Source of the DNA: an uncultured Arthrobacter sp.
Lineage (GTDB): Bacteria; Actinomycetota; Actinomycetes; Actinomycetales; Micrococcaceae
Reading direction: 5' to 3'
DNA length: 64,000 bases
Assembly: GCF_947495145.1 (NCBI RefSeq)
Contig: NZ_CANLXP010000001.1
Coordinates: 236,172 to 300,171 of the forward strand
A program made the translations under genes and the position numbers. Below the pieces are notes generated by a model, which searched no databases, was not told the DNA's origin, and was given only the letters and a program-made list of their open reading frames with translations. Positions 25,157 through 36,534 of the stretch are shown in pieces (within the stretch, counting starts at the first letter, position 1; every line of letters begins with the position of its first letter).

Positions 25157-28063
25157 ATGGTGTCTATAGCAACCTCCGTGGATTCCGGTCTTTCCTTCCC
25201 TGACAAAATGCCGCAGGACCTGTCGCGGCTCATCGTCAAGGGTGCACGGGAGCACAACCTGCGCAACGTCGACCTGGACCTCCCGCGGGACGCCATGATC
25301 GTCTTCACCGGCCTCTCGGGTTCCGGCAAATCTTCCCTCGCCTTCGACACCATCTTCGCCGAGGGCCAGCGCCGCTATGTCGAGTCGCTTTCGGCCTATG
25401 CCCGTCAGTTCCTGGGGCAGGTTGACAAGCCGGACGTGGATTTCATCGAGGGTCTCTCGCCGGCCGTGTCGATCGACCAGAAATCGACCAGCAAGAATCC
25501 ACGGTCCACTGTCGGAACCATCACCGAAATCTATGACTATATGCGCCTCCTCTGGGCCCGGGTGGGCCGGCCGCACTGCCCGGTATGCGGGGAAGCAGTC
25601 ATCAAGCAGACGCCCCAGCAAATCGTCGATCAGCTGATGGAGCTCGATGAGGGTACGCGCTTCCAGGTTTTGGCACCCGTGGTGCGGGGCCGGAAGGGTG
25701 AATTCGTCGACCTCTTCCAGGACCTTGCCGCGAAGGGTTACTCCCGCGCACGGGTAGACGGCAACCTGGTCCAGCTGACGGATCCCCCCAAGCTGGGCAA
25801 GCAGTTCAAGCACACCATCGAAGTTGTGGTGGACCGCCTCGTGATCAAGGGCGGCGTCCGGCAGCGTCTGACGGATTCAATCGAAACGGCGCTCAACCTC
25901 GCCGAGGGGCGCGTCCTCACTGACTTCGTTGACCTCGATTCCGATGATCCGCACCGGCTGCGCGCCTTCTCGGAAAACCTGGCGTGCCCCAATGAGCATC
26001 CACTCGCCATCGATGAGATTGAGCCGCGGTCCTTCTCCTTCAACAATCCCTTCGGCGCATGTCCGGCGTGTACTGGTATCGGCACGAAGCTCGAGGTGGA
26101 TGAGGAACTGGTAATTCCCAATCCCGATCTCTCCCTGGGGGAGGGAGCCATCGCGCCGTGGGCGCTGGGCACCGCCACCCTTGAGTACTGGACGCGACTG
26201 CTCGAGGGGCTGTCCAAGGAGCTCGATTTCTCCATGGACACACCGTGGAAGAAGCTGCCTGCGCACGCCCGCGACGCCGCCCTGTATGGCAAGGACCACA
26301 AGGTTGTTGTCCAGTACCGCAACCGCTTCGGCCGGGAGCGCAAGTACAGCACCGGCTTCGAGGGCGCTGTCCAGTACATTCACCGTAAGCACCTCGAGAC
26401 GGAATCCGATTACGCGCGGGACCGCTACGAGGAATACATGCGGCAGATTCCCTGCCCCGAATGCGGCGGCGCACGGCTCAATCCGGCATCGCTGTCCGTC
26501 CTGATCAACGGACGCTCGATCGCTGAAGTTTCGGCCCTGCCCATGCGGGAGTGCAGCGACTTCCTGAACAACCTCGTCCTTACGGGCCGTGAGGCGCAGA
26601 TCGCTTCCCAGGTACTCAAGGAGATCCAGGCAAGGCTCCGTTTCCTGCTCGATGTGGGGCTTGAGTACCTCAACCTCGAACGGGCAGCAGGAACCCTCTC
26701 GGGCGGTGAGGCACAGCGGATCCGACTCGCCACCCAGATCGGCTCGGGCCTGGTCGGCGTGCTGTATGTTTTGGACGAACCGTCCATCGGACTCCACCAG
26801 CGCGACAACCGGCGTCTCATCGAAACCCTGACCCGGCTGAGGAATTTGGGCAACACCCTCATCGTCGTCGAACACGACGAGGACACCATCAATGAGGCCG
26901 ACTGGATCGTCGACATCGGACCGGGAGCAGGTGAACACGGCGGGGAGGTTGTCCACTCCGGTTCGTTGGAGGATCTACTCCGGAACGAGCGGTCCATCAC
27001 CGGCGATTACCTCTCCGGGCGGCGGAGAATCGAGATGCCGGCCAAGCGCCGCAAGATCGACCGCTCCCGCCAGCTCAAAGTTGTGGGAGCCCGCGAACAT
27101 AATTTGAAGGGCGTGGACGCAACCTTCCCCCTCGGAGTGCTGACCGCGGTGACCGGCGTCAGCGGGTCGGGTAAATCCACCCTTGTGAATGAAATTCTGT
27201 ACAAGGTCCTCGCCAACAAGCTCAACGGCGCCAAGCAGGTCGCTGGGCGCCACCGCCGGATCGACGGACTGCAGCACCTGGACAAGGTGATCCACGTTGA
27301 CCAGGGACCCATCGGAAGGACTCCGCGTTCCAATCCCGCAACCTACACCGGAGTTTTCGACAACATCCGGAAGCTGTTCGCGGAAACCACAGAGGCGAAG
27401 GTCCGCGGCTACCTGCCCGGCAGATTCTCCTTCAATGTCAAAGGCGGCAGGTGCGAGGCGTGCTCCGGTGACGGCACGCTGAAGATCGAAATGAACTTCC
27501 TGCCCGACGTCTATGTGCCGTGCGAAGTTTGTCACGGGGCACGGTACAACCGCGAAACCCTCGAGGTGCACTACAAGGGCAAGACGATCGCGGATGTGCT
27601 GGACATGCCGATCGAGGAAGCGGCGGAGTTTTTCGCCGCGTTCACCCCCATTGCGCGGCACCTCACCACCCTGGTGGATGTGGGTCTTGGATACGTGCGG
27701 CTCGGGCAGCCCGCCACCACGCTCTCCGGCGGCGAGGCACAGCGGGTGAAGCTCGCCAGCGAGCTGCAGAAACGTTCGAACGGACGCAGCATCTACGTCC
27801 TTGATGAACCAACCACGGGTCTCCACTTCGAAGACATCCGCAAACTTCTGCAGGTGCTTCAAGGCCTCGTGGACAAGGGAAACACGGTTATCACCATCGA
27901 ACACAACCTGGACGTGATCAAGAGTGCGGACTGGGTAATCGACCTCGGTCCGGATGGAGGCTCGGGCGGCGGCGAGATCATCGCTACGGGTACGCCGGAA
28001 CAGGTGGCGGTCGCAGAAGTGAGCCACACCGGTAAGTTCCTCGCCGAGGTATTGAAGGCCTGA
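25157..28063 (+). CDS. uvrA: Excinuclease ABC subunit A
   Basis: A 968-residue damage sensor of nucleotide excision repair with two ABC ATPase halves. The first Walker A is [14 protein letters not shown], the second [14 protein letters not shown], and both signature motifs (LSGGEAQR) are present. Zinc-binding cysteine pairs are seen at CPVC, CPEC and CEAC...CEVC. The start could be ATG 25157 or the adjacent GTG 25160; the latter fits the -10 spacing better. A third option is the ATG of [17 protein letters not shown] further in, which is where the family homology begins. An SOS box precedes the gene. Confidence 0.97.
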   Translation: MVSIATSVDSGLSFPDKMPQDLSRLIVKGAREHNLRNVDLDLPRDAMIVFTGLSGSGKSSLAFDTIFAEGQRRYVESLSAYARQFLGQVDKPDVDFIEGLSPAVSIDQKSTSKNPRSTVGTITEIYDYMRLLWARVGRPHCPVCGEAVIKQTPQQIVDQLMELDEGTRFQVLAPVVRGRKGEFVDLFQDLAAKGYSRARVDGNLVQLTDPPKLGKQFKHTIEVVVDRLVIKGGVRQRLTDSIETALNLAEGRVLTDFVDLDSDDPHRLRAFSENLACPNEHPLAIDEIEPRSFSFNNPFGACPACTGIGTKLEVDEELVIPNPDLSLGEGAIAPWALGTATLEYWTRLLEGLSKELDFSMDTPWKKLPAHARDAALYGKDHKVVVQYRNRFGRERKYSTGFEGAVQYIHRKHLETESDYARDRYEEYMRQIPCPECGGARLNPASLSVLINGRSIAEVSALPMRECSDFLNNLVLTGREAQIASQVLKEIQARLRFLLDVGLEYLNLERAAGTLSGGEAQRIRLATQIGSGLVGVLYVLDEPSIGLHQRDNRRLIETLTRLRNLGNTLIVVEHDEDTINEADWIVDIGPGAGEHGGEVVHSGSLEDLLRNERSITGDYLSGRRRIEMPAKRRKIDRSRQLKVVGAREHNLKGVDATFPLGVLTAVTGVSGSGKSTLVNEILYKVLANKLNGAKQVAGRHRRIDGLQHLDKVIHVDQGPIGRTPRSNPATYTGVFDNIRKLFAETTEAKVRGYLPGRFSFNVKGGRCEACSGDGTLKIEMNFLPDVYVPCEVCHGARYNRETLEVHYKGKTIADVLDMPIEEAAEFFAAFTPIARHLTTLVDVGLGYVRLGQPATTLSGGEAQRVKLASELQKRSNGRSIYVLDEPTTGLHFEDIRKLLQVLQGLVDKGNTVITIEHNLDVIKSADWVIDLGPDGGSGGGEIIATGTPEQVAVAEVSHTGKFLAEVLKA

Positions 28064-28126
28064 CTGCATATTCCTGTAGGGGAATGAAATTTTCAACGCC
28101 TTGCGCCGTTATGGGAAACTTGCTCG

Positions 28127-28831
28127 GTGAAGAATACGCGGCTCCTCGTTTTATTTGATCTGGATGGCACGCTTGTGGATCCGGAGGGTGCCATCACCGG
28201 CGGGATAGCTGAGGCGCTGCGCACCCTTGATCTGCCGGTGCCCGGCGCGGACGAGATGCGCCGCATGGTCGGCCCCGCGCTGGTGCGGTCGCTTCTGGAC
28301 ATTGCGAAAGTGCCTCGGGACCGCGTTGATGAAGTGATCGCGCTGTATCGAGCCGGTTACCGTGCTCATGGCATGGCGGAGAGTAAGCCGTACCCGGGAA
28401 TTGCGGAGACTATCGAGGCGCTCAGGTTGCGCGGCCATCTCATAGCGGTCGCCACCCAGAAGCCCGGGCGCCTTGCACACGAACTTCTCGATATTCAAGG
28501 CATGACACAACTGTTCGAGTCGGTTCATGGCGCGCCGGACGATGAGCGGGCAGCCGCGCTGCTGGACGGGAAGCGGACCATCATCGCGGCTGCTCTGGCT
28601 GAGCATGAGGGCAGCTATGACCGCGCCCTGATGGTAGGCGACCGCGTGCACGACATCGAGGGCGCAACAGACAATGGTCTTGACTGCATCGCAGTCGCAT
28701 GGGGATTCGGCAGCGAACAGGAGTTCGCTGCCGCTGAGCCCGTCGCCGTCGTGTCTTCCGCGGAGGAACTGCTCGAGCAGGTGTCTCGGTATGCGGAGCC
28801 TTGCCGGGCGGTGACCCGTGGGAATTTATGA
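28127..28831 (+). CDS. gph: HAD-family phosphatase (phosphoglycolate phosphatase-like)
   Basis: A 234-residue HAD hydrolase. Motif I is LFDLDGTLVD with the nucleophile D11 and acid D13; motif II threonine is in VATQKPGR; motif III lysine is in LLDGKRTII; motif IV is VGDRVHDIEGA. The cap between 20 and 90 is the helical C1 type seen in Gph and PpaX. The exact substrate (2-phosphoglycolate or pyrophosphate) is not set by these motifs. The start is GTG 28127. The plsC gene overlaps the last 14 bp, so the two are co-translated. Confidence 0.87.
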   Translation: MKNTRLLVLFDLDGTLVDPEGAITGGIAEALRTLDLPVPGADEMRRMVGPALVRSLLDIAKVPRDRVDEVIALYRAGYRAHGMAESKPYPGIAETIEALRLRGHLIAVATQKPGRLAHELLDIQGMTQLFESVHGAPDDERAAALLDGKRTIIAAALAEHEGSYDRALMVGDRVHDIEGATDNGLDCIAVAWGFGSEQEFAAAEPVAVVSSAEELLEQVSRYAEPCRAVTRGNL

Positions 28832-29483
28832 CCTCACCCGGAGCAGCACCAGAGGGCTGATCGCAGGTCTCTGCCGGCCCACCGTCGTCGGATTGGACAA
28901 TGTCCCGGCAAGCGGCGGATTCATCGTTGCGCCCAACCATCTGTCCTTCCTGGACAGCGTCCTCGTGCAGGCACTCATGCCGCGGCCCGTCGCCTTCTTC
29001 GCCAAGGCTGAATATTTTACCGGCACCGGTGTCAAGGGCGCGCTGACGCGATCGTTCTTCGAAGGCGTCGGGTCCATCCCTGTCCAGCGCGGTCAGCAGG
29101 CAGCCAGCGTCCAGGCGCTCAAGACCCTCCTCGGAATGCTTGAGGCGGGGGACGGTGTAGGGATCTACCCGGAGGGAACCCGCTCCCGGGACGGTCTGCT
29201 GTATCGGGGAAGGACCGGCGTGGGGTGGCTTGCCCTGACCACCGGGGCGCCGGTGGTGCCGGTGGGCCTGCTTGGGACTGACAGGCTCCAGCCGGCGGGA
29301 AGCCGCTGGATCCGGCCGCAGCACTTCACCATGAAGATCGGCGAGCCGCTGTATTTCGAGCGGACCGGACCGGACCACTCACTGCCCGCGCGTCGGCAGG
29401 CCACTGACGCCATCATGGACTCCATCGCCGGGCTGACCGGCCAGCGCAGGGCCGCCGGCTACAACAAGGGCCCGACCGAATGA
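28818..29483 (+). CDS. plsC: 1-acyl-sn-glycerol-3-phosphate acyltransferase
   Basis: A 221-residue membrane-associated acyltransferase of phospholipid synthesis, which adds the second acyl chain to make phosphatidic acid. Catalytic motif HX4D is NHLSFLD (H41, D46), the phosphate-binding motif is EGTRS (119-123), and VPVGLLGTD is block IV. The start is GTG 28818, inside the end of the HAD gene. The C-terminus is short and polar. Substrate specificity cannot be read. Confidence 0.9.
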   Translation: MGIYDLTRSSTRGLIAGLCRPTVVGLDNVPASGGFIVAPNHLSFLDSVLVQALMPRPVAFFAKAEYFTGTGVKGALTRSFFEGVGSIPVQRGQQAASVQALKTLLGMLEAGDGVGIYPEGTRSRDGLLYRGRTGVGWLALTTGAPVVPVGLLGTDRLQPAGSRWIRPQHFTMKIGEPLYFERTGPDHSLPARRQATDAIMDSIAGLTGQRRAAGYNKGPTE

Positions 29484-29539
29484 CCTGTCCCACAATGTTG
29501 CCCGGGCCGTCCGGAGAATAGGCAGCAGCGACGCGCCGG

Positions 29540-29545
29540 TAGGAT
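29540..29545 (+). promoter_or_regulatory. -10 box of uvrC (leaderless)
   Basis: TAGGAT, 6 nt, then the GTG at 29552. Confidence 0.6.
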
Positions 29546-29551
29546 ACTGGG

Positions 29552-31558
29552 GTGGCAGATCCAGCAACATACCGCCCGAAGACCGGCGAAATCCCACAGG
29601 ATCCGGGGGTTTACCGGTTCCGGGATCAGCATCGTCGGGTGGTGTACGTCGGGAAGGCGAAGAATCTTCGCTCCCGCCTCAACTCATACTTCGCCAATCC
29701 CCGGGGTCTGTTGCCGCGCACCCGGGCCATGGTCCACACCGCGGCAAGCGTTGAATGGACGGTCGTCGGCAGCGAGCTCGAAGCGCTCCAGCTGGAGTAC
29801 ACCTGGATCAAGGAATTCAACCCGCGGTTCAACGTCATGTTCCGCGACGACAAGTCCTATCCGTATCTGGCGGTCACGCTGGGGGAGAAGTACCCGCGGG
29901 TTCAGGTTATGCGCGGCGCCCGGCGGAAGGACACCCGCTATTTCGGGCCTTTCTACCCGGCGAAAGCCATTCGCGAGACGGTCGACACACTGCTGCGTGT
30001 CTTTCCGGTCCGCACCTGCAGCGCGGGCGTGTTCAAGCGCGCCGAACGTTCCGGCCGGCCCTGCCTGCTGGGGTACATCGACAAGTGTTCCGCACCCTGC
30101 GTCGGACGTATCTCGCCCGAGGATCATCGCGAGCTAGCGGTCCAGTTCTGCGACTTCATGTCCGGGCAGGCAGGCCGCTTCATCCGGGAGCTCGAGCAGA
30201 AGATGTCAGCCGCCGTCGCCGAGCTGGATTACGAATCGGCCGCACGGACCCGCGACGACATCGCAGCCCTCAAGCGGGTATTTGAGCGCAACACCGTCGT
30301 GCTCAGCGAAGACACCGATGCCGATGTGTTTGCCCTCGCCGAGGACGAACTTGAAGCCTCCATCCAGGTATTCCACGTGCGCGGCGGACGTATCCGCGGC
30401 CAGCGCGGATGGATGGTCGAGAAGGTGGAGGACATGAGCACCGCCGACCTTGTCGAGCATCTCCTGCAGCAGGTGTACGGCGAAGGCAGCAGCAGCAATA
30501 ACCGCATCCCGCGCGAAGTCCTCGTGCCCGAAATGCCGAGCAACGAGGAACAGATGCGGGAGTGGTTGTACCGGTTGCGGGGTGCCCGGGTGGATATCCG
30601 CGTGCCGCAGCGTGGGGACAAGGCAACTCTCCTTGGCACCGTGGCGCAGAATGCTGCAGATTCATTGCGGCTTCACAAGAGCCGGCGTGCCGGTGACATC
30701 ACCACGAGGTCCGCTGCCCTGCAGGAACTGCAGGAAGCGCTGAACCTGCCCGAGCCGTTGATGCGGATTGAGTGCTTCGATATCTCCCACGTGCAGGGAA
30801 CCAATGTCGTGGCGTCGATGGTGGTCGTCGAGGACGGGCTGCCGCGCAAGGCCGACTACCGCAGGTTCTCCATCACCGGAGACGCGGCAAGGGATGACAC
30901 CGCTTCCATGTATGACGTCATCTCGCGCCGGTTCCGCAACTACCTTGCCGAGCGCAATCCGCTGGATTCCCTGCCGGGCGACGAGCACGACGACGACGGC
31001 GGCAGCGGTCCGGTGCCGACTGAGCCGAAAGCGCCCGCGCGCCAGAAGTTCGCCTATCCGCCGAATCTGGTTGTGGTCGACGGTGGTCAGCCCCAGGTGC
31101 GCGCGGCTGCACGCGCCCTGGAGGACCTCGGTATCGACGACGTCTTTGTCGTCGGACTGGCGAAACGGCTCGAAGAGGTATGGCTGCCCGAGGGAGACTT
31201 TCCGGTAATCCTTCCCCGGGCCTCCGAGGGATTGTTCCTCCTCCAGCGCATCCGCGACGAGGCACACCGGTTCGCCCTTGCCTATCACCGGCAGAAGCGC
31301 GGAAAGTCCATGACGGTGTCGGTTCTGGACGAGGTACCCGGGCTGGGGCCGGCGAAGCGCCGCGCCCTGCTGAAGCACTTCGGGTCTGTCCGGAAGCTCA
31401 AGGCGGCAAGTGTGGATGAGTTGCAGGAAGTGCAGGGGGTGGGACCTGCCCTGGCGGCAACGATTCGGCGGCAACTGGCGGAAGGCGGCGGCGAAGGAGC
31501 CGACAGGACTCCTGCAGCGGCCGTCAATATGATGACCGGCGAAATACTTGATTCTTAG
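29552..31558 (+). CDS. uvrC: Excinuclease ABC subunit C
   Basis: A 668-residue dual nuclease that makes both incisions in excision repair. The N-terminal GIY-YIG domain is seen as PGVYRF...[14 protein letters not shown] (19-42); the UVR motif that binds UvrB is [20 protein letters not shown]; the RNase H-like nuclease core has [13 protein letters not shown] and VVVDGG; the C-terminal double helix-hairpin-helix is [13 protein letters not shown] and [13 protein letters not shown] Asp/Gly-rich insertion ([10 protein letters not shown]) sits in the nuclease domain. It is the first gene of uvrC-rapZ-yvcK-whiA. Confidence 0.97.
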   Translation: MADPATYRPKTGEIPQDPGVYRFRDQHRRVVYVGKAKNLRSRLNSYFANPRGLLPRTRAMVHTAASVEWTVVGSELEALQLEYTWIKEFNPRFNVMFRDDKSYPYLAVTLGEKYPRVQVMRGARRKDTRYFGPFYPAKAIRETVDTLLRVFPVRTCSAGVFKRAERSGRPCLLGYIDKCSAPCVGRISPEDHRELAVQFCDFMSGQAGRFIRELEQKMSAAVAELDYESAARTRDDIAALKRVFERNTVVLSEDTDADVFALAEDELEASIQVFHVRGGRIRGQRGWMVEKVEDMSTADLVEHLLQQVYGEGSSSNNRIPREVLVPEMPSNEEQMREWLYRLRGARVDIRVPQRGDKATLLGTVAQNAADSLRLHKSRRAGDITTRSAALQELQEALNLPEPLMRIECFDISHVQGTNVVASMVVVEDGLPRKADYRRFSITGDAARDDTASMYDVISRRFRNYLAERNPLDSLPGDEHDDDGGSGPVPTEPKAPARQKFAYPPNLVVVDGGQPQVRAAARALEDLGIDDVFVVGLAKRLEEVWLPEGDFPVILPRASEGLFLLQRIRDEAHRFALAYHRQKRGKSMTVSVLDEVPGLGPAKRRALLKHFGSVRKLKAASVDELQEVQGVGPALAATIRRQLAEGGGEGADRTPAAAVNMMTGEILDS

Positions 31559-31559
31559 T

Positions 31560-31565
31560 TAGGGT
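31560..31565 (+). promoter_or_regulatory. Possible internal -10 box before rapZ
   Basis: TAGGGT begins 2 nt after the uvrC stop, 32 bp before the ATG at 31598; it could give rapZ-yvcK-whiA its own transcript. Confidence 0.4.
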
Positions 31566-31597
31566 AGACGTGGACGCCGGCCCCGAGGCTGGCTTAC

Positions 31598-32530
31598 ATG
31601 GCGTGCAACGGTGGGATGGAAAACTTACACATGAACGAGACTGACGGTCTTACGCCGGTCAAACCTGCCGAATCCGAGCTGCTCGTAGTCACGGGCATGT
31701 CGGGGGCCGGCCGCAGTACGGCAGCAAACGCGCTCGAAGACCACGGCTGGTACGTCGTGGAGAATCTTCCTCCCCAGATGCTCAGCACCCTGACCGAAAT
31801 CGTCTCCCGCACCCCTGAATCGATCCCCAAGCTTGCGGTCGTCATTGATGTGCGGAGCAAGGAACTGTTCCAGAATGTGCAGGGTTCCCTCGCGGCTCTG
31901 AGGGCGGCCGGCATCACCTACCGCGTACTGTTCCTCGATGCCGCAGACAACACTCTGGTGCGGCGGTTTGAGCAGGGAAGACGCCCGCATCCGCTTCAGG
32001 GCGACGGCCGTATCCTCGACGGCATCTCCGCCGAGCGGGAAGTGCTGAAGGAACTCAAGCATGCATCGGACCTCGTCGTGGACACGACTCAGCTCAACGT
32101 GCACGCACTCGCCACCACCATCACGGAACTGTTCTCCGAATCCGGTCCCATTGTCCTGCGGCTGAACGTCATGAGTTTCGGATTCAAGTACGGCCTGCCG
32201 GTGGATGCCAACTTTGTGGCGGACGTCCGTTTCATCCCGAACCCGCACTGGGTGCCGGTGCTCCGGCCGCAGACCGGCATGGACGAACCGGTGCGCGATT
32301 ACGTGCTTGAGGCCAGCGGAGCCGCTGAATTTATTGACCGGTATGTTAATGCCCTTGAACCTGTTCTTGAGGGCTACCGCCGCGAGAACAAGCATTATGC
32401 CACGATCGCGGTCGGTTGCACCGGCGGCAAGCACCGCTCGGTCGCAGTGACCGAGGAGATCGCCCAGCGGCTTGCACAGTTACCCCGTGTCCAGGTGACC
32501 GCGCACCACCGCGACCTTGGGCGGGAGTAG
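31598..32530 (+). CDS. rapZ: RapZ family nucleotide-binding protein
   Basis: A 310-residue (or 299 if started at ATG 31631) member of the RapZ/YvcJ family. Walker A is GMSGAGRS with Arg where most P-loops have Lys, which is usual for actinobacterial members. The middle [23 protein letters not shown] and the C-terminal [20 protein letters not shown] are family blocks. In E. coli RapZ controls glmS mRNA decay; in Gram-positives the role is less clear. The conserved rapZ-yvcK-whiA order links it to cell-wall and division control. The start is uncertain: GAGG lies 9 nt before 31598. Confidence 0.93.
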   Translation: MACNGGMENLHMNETDGLTPVKPAESELLVVTGMSGAGRSTAANALEDHGWYVVENLPPQMLSTLTEIVSRTPESIPKLAVVIDVRSKELFQNVQGSLAALRAAGITYRVLFLDAADNTLVRRFEQGRRPHPLQGDGRILDGISAEREVLKELKHASDLVVDTTQLNVHALATTITELFSESGPIVLRLNVMSFGFKYGLPVDANFVADVRFIPNPHWVPVLRPQTGMDEPVRDYVLEASGAAEFIDRYVNALEPVLEGYRRENKHYATIAVGCTGGKHRSVAVTEEIAQRLAQLPRVQVTAHHRDLGRE

Positions 32531-33561
32531 TGGCCGTCCTTACCGGATCGCTGCCGCTGATTCCTGCCCTGTCGGCCGCGCGTGCTGCCGGGGGGTCGCA
32601 GGACAGCGCCCCTTCGGTGGTCGCCCTGGGCGGCGGCCACGGGCTGTCAGCCTCACTGTCTGCGCTGCGCCTGCTCACCTCTGAGCTAACCGCAATCGTG
32701 ACAGTGGCCGACGACGGCGGCTCGTCCGGGCGCCTGCGCCGCGAGCTCGGCGTCCTCCCGCCGGGAGATCTCCGAATGGCGCTGGCCGCATTGTGCGATG
32801 ACACCGACTGGGGGAGGACCTGGCGGGACGTCATGCAGCACCGTTTCGCTTCCCGCGACGGGGTGGACGGCTCACTCGACAACCATGCACTCGGCAATCT
32901 GCTCATCGTTACGCTGTGGGAACTGCTGGGGGACCCGGTGGCGGGCCTGCAGTGGGCCGGCGCTCTCCTCGGCGCACGCGGGCGCGTGCTGCCCATGGCC
33001 AGCGTGCCGCTGACCATTGAGGGCGATGTCCTCACGGAGGTCGACGGCGGACTGCGGCTCCGCAGGGTCTCCGGCCAGGCACAACTTGCCATGGCGGGAA
33101 GTTCCGGCAACGTCAGCAGCGTCCGGCTGCTCCCGGAAGAAGCACCCGCCTGTGTTGATGCTCTGAACGCCATTGAGCTGGCGGACTGGGTCATTCTCGG
33201 TCCAGGGTCCTGGTACACCTCCGTGCTGCCTCATCTCCTTCTGCCCGAACTGCGGGATGCGCTGTGCGCCACCACCGCTCGGCGGTGCCTGACCATGAAT
33301 CTGACCAATGACACCAAGGAAACCCAGGGGATGAGCGCGGTCGATCATCTCTCGGTGATCAGGCGCTATGCACCCGGGTTTCGCGTTGACGCAGTCGTGG
33401 CAGACCCCTCGGTGGTCGCCGACCAAGCCGAATTCGAAGCGGCGGTTGCAGAGATGGGCGGCCGCGCATTCTTGGGTAAAGTAGGGTCTTCAAGCGGCGG
33501 ACCGGTCCATGACGCGTTGCGCCTGGCAACGGCCTACCACGACATGTTCGGCGAATTCTAG
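32530..33561 (+). CDS. yvcK: YvcK/CuvA family gluconeogenesis and envelope factor
   Basis: A 343-residue CofD-like protein that binds UDP-sugars in other bacteria and is needed for growth on gluconeogenic carbon and for correct wall synthesis (CuvA in mycobacteria). Signature blocks are [18 protein letters not shown] and [17 protein letters not shown], then [10 protein letters not shown] and HALGNLLIV. The GTG start at 32530 shares its G with the rapZ stop (TAGTG), so translation is coupled. An open frame extends upstream within rapZ, but without family similarity. Confidence 0.93.
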   Translation: MAVLTGSLPLIPALSAARAAGGSQDSAPSVVALGGGHGLSASLSALRLLTSELTAIVTVADDGGSSGRLRRELGVLPPGDLRMALAALCDDTDWGRTWRDVMQHRFASRDGVDGSLDNHALGNLLIVTLWELLGDPVAGLQWAGALLGARGRVLPMASVPLTIEGDVLTEVDGGLRLRRVSGQAQLAMAGSSGNVSSVRLLPEEAPACVDALNAIELADWVILGPGSWYTSVLPHLLLPELRDALCATTARRCLTMNLTNDTKETQGMSAVDHLSVIRRYAPGFRVDAVVADPSVVADQAEFEAAVAEMGGRAFLGKVGSSSGGPVHDALRLATAYHDMFGEF

Positions 33562-33571
33562 GAGGGTGTCT

Positions 33572-34552
33572 GTGGCGCTGACCGCGGATGTGAAAGAGGA
33601 ACTCTCACACCTCGACGTTAAGAAATCGTCGGTACGCAAGGCTGAGGTTTCCGCACTCCTGCGCTTCGCCGGCGGCCTGCACATCATCTCCGGGCGCATT
33701 GTCATCGAGGCGGAAGTTGATCTTGCCTCGACTGCGCGCAGACTGCGCACCGCCATTGCAGATGTTTACGGACACAACAGTGAAATCATCGTGGTGTCGG
33801 GAAACGGCTTGAGGCGGGGCAACCGCTACGTCGTGCGGGTGGTGCGGGACGGTGAGTCGCTCGCACGGCAAACCGGGCTGCTGGACAGCCGGGGAAGGCC
33901 AGTGCGCGGGCTGCCGTCCGTCGTCGTCAATGGTTCGGCGGCCGATGCTGAAGCTGTGTGGCGCGGAGCGTTCCTTGCCCACGGGTCGCTGACAGAGCCC
34001 GGGCGCTCATCGGCACTGGAGGTCACCTGTCCGGGCCCGGAGTCGGCACTGGCGCTTGTCGGCGCGGCGCGTCGGCTCGGTATCGCTGCGAAGGCGCGGG
34101 AAGTGCGCGGGGTGGACCGCGTCGTGATCCGGGACGGCGATACCATCGCGGTTCTCCTCACCCGCATGGGCGCCCACGATGCGCTCATGGTGTGGGAGGA
34201 ACGAAGAATGCGCAAGGAGGTCCGCGCCACGGCCAACCGGCTCGCCAATTTTGATGACGCCAACCTGCGGCGGTCGGCGCAGGCCGCTGTCGCAGCAGGA
34301 GCCAGGGTGGAGCGGGCACTGGAAATCCTGGGCGAGGACGTGCCTGACCACCTCAAGTATGCCGGTGAGCTTCGAGTGGCCCACAAGCAGGCGAGCCTTG
34401 ATGAGCTGGGCAGGATAGCTGATCCTCCGATGACCAAGGACGCCATCGCCGGACGCATCCGGCGTCTGCTCGCAATGGCGGACAAGCGCGCCATCGATCT
34501 GGGAATCCCCGGAACCGAGGCCAATGTGACCGCGGACATGTTGGATGACTGA
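33572..34552 (+). CDS. whiA: DNA-binding regulator WhiA
   Basis: A 326-residue protein with an N-terminal LAGLIDADG homing-endonuclease-like domain lacking nuclease residues and a C-terminal helix-turn-helix ([25 protein letters not shown]). WhiA controls sporulation genes in Streptomyces and chromosome segregation and division in non-sporulating Gram-positives. The GTG at 33572 has a strong GGAGGG at 33561-33566 overlapping the yvcK stop. The terminal gene of the rapZ-yvcK-whiA set. Confidence 0.95.
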   Translation: MALTADVKEELSHLDVKKSSVRKAEVSALLRFAGGLHIISGRIVIEAEVDLASTARRLRTAIADVYGHNSEIIVVSGNGLRRGNRYVVRVVRDGESLARQTGLLDSRGRPVRGLPSVVVNGSAADAEAVWRGAFLAHGSLTEPGRSSALEVTCPGPESALALVGAARRLGIAAKAREVRGVDRVVIRDGDTIAVLLTRMGAHDALMVWEERRMRKEVRATANRLANFDDANLRRSAQAAVAAGARVERALEILGEDVPDHLKYAGELRVAHKQASLDELGRIADPPMTKDAIAGRIRRLLAMADKRAIDLGIPGTEANVTADMLDD

Positions 34553-34577
34553 ATCCGTGCATAGGATGGAAGTTCAA

Positions 34578-34613
34578 GGGCCTCCCGCGCGCCGTCAAGG
34601 CTGCGGGGCCCAG
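34578..34613 (+). terminator. Probable whiA terminator
   Basis: GGGCC-TC-CCGC pairs with GCGG-GGCCC around a 14-nt loop (a 9-bp stem with a 2-nt bulge), 26 nt after whiA. No U tract. Confidence 0.45.
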
Positions 34614-34631
34614 CCTGGAGAACAGCAACAG

Positions 34632-34647
34632 CCGGGCTGATGCCCGG
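34632..34647 (+). other. Hairpin in the sodA leader
   Basis: CCGGGC-TGAT-GCCCGG, a perfect 6-bp stem with a tetraloop, ends 17 nt before the sodA Shine-Dalgarno. Possible mRNA-stability element. Confidence 0.4.
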
Positions 34648-34675
34648 AACAGCAATACAGGACATGGAGGATTTC

Positions 34676-35302
34676 GTGAGCGAATACGTACTGCCTGAAC
34701 TCAACTACGACTACTCGGCGCTTGAACCGCACATCTCTGCGCGGATCATGGAGCTGCACCACAGCAAGCACCACGCAGCGTACGTCAAGGGAGCCAACGA
34801 CGCCCTCGCGCAGCTCGCCGAGGCCCGCCAGAAGGGGGACTTCACCAACATCCCCAAGCTGTCCAAGGATCTCGCCTTCCACACCGGCGGACACATCAAC
34901 CACTCCGTGTTCTGGAACAACCTTTCTCCGGACGGCGGCGACAAGCCTGTTGGCGAGCTCGCGGCCGCAATTGATGATGCCTTCGGTTCGTTCGACGCCT
35001 TCCGTGGACACTTCAACGCCGCCGCGCTGAGCCTGCAGGGTTCCGGCTGGGCCCTGCTTGCCTGGGAGCCCATCGGCGGCAACCTCGTCATCGAGCAGCT
35101 CTACGATCAGCAGGGCAACGTTCCCGTTGGAACCACCCCTCTGCTCATGCTGGATATGTGGGAGCACGCGTTCTACCTCGACTACGTGAATGTCAAGGCC
35201 GACTACGTCAAGGCATTCTGGAACATCGTCAACTGGGCCGATGTGGCCCGCCGCTTCCAGGCTGCCCGCAGTAACGCATCAGGTCTTATCACCCTGTCCT
35301 GA
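34676..35302 (+). CDS. sodA: Superoxide dismutase, Mn/Fe family
   Basis: A 208-residue cytoplasmic dismutase. Metal ligands are expected at H28 ([13 protein letters not shown]), a histidine in [12 protein letters not shown], and the Asp and His of [11 protein letters not shown]. The Gln in LQGSGWALL is at the position typical of Mn-type enzymes, so Mn is favoured, which fits with a Mn-responsive terC riboswitch elsewhere in the window. The GTG at 34676 follows TGGAGG by 5 nt; an in-frame ATG at 34640 would add residues lacking family similarity. Confidence 0.94.
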   Translation: MSEYVLPELNYDYSALEPHISARIMELHHSKHHAAYVKGANDALAQLAEARQKGDFTNIPKLSKDLAFHTGGHINHSVFWNNLSPDGGDKPVGELAAAIDDAFGSFDAFRGHFNAAALSLQGSGWALLAWEPIGGNLVIEQLYDQQGNVPVGTTPLLMLDMWEHAFYLDYVNVKADYVKAFWNIVNWADVARRFQAARSNASGLITLS

Positions 35303-35304
35303 TC

Positions 35305-35362
35305 CTTACGCACCGCGTAACCTTTCCCGCCAACCCGGCGGGAAAGGGCGCCGGTGCGTAAG
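35305..35362. terminator. Two-tier hairpin between sodA and gap
   Basis: Outer arms CTTACGCACCG (35305-35315) and CGGTGCGTAAG (35352-35362) and inner arms CCTTTCCCGCC (35321-35331) and GGCGGGAAAGG (35337-35347) are each perfect over 11 bp, separated by a small internal loop and closed by AACCC. It starts 3 nt after the sodA stop. There is no U tract. The right outer arm overlaps TAAGAT (35359-35364), a possible -10 box for gap. Confidence 0.8.
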
Positions 35363-35465
35363 ATGTTGTGCAGCGGCCAGCCCCGAGCGGTCGGTACACG
35401 GGAACGAACGATTTCACAACGCGCACAGTGCGGTGCAAGACATTTCAGTCGCCGGGCAGGTTTGA

Positions 35466-36527
<1,062 letters not shown>

Positions 36528-36534
36528 GGACACT

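Noticed and set aside
28069-28090. ATTCC/GGAAT stem after uvrA as a terminator
   Set aside because: The stem has only 5 bp; too weak to call.
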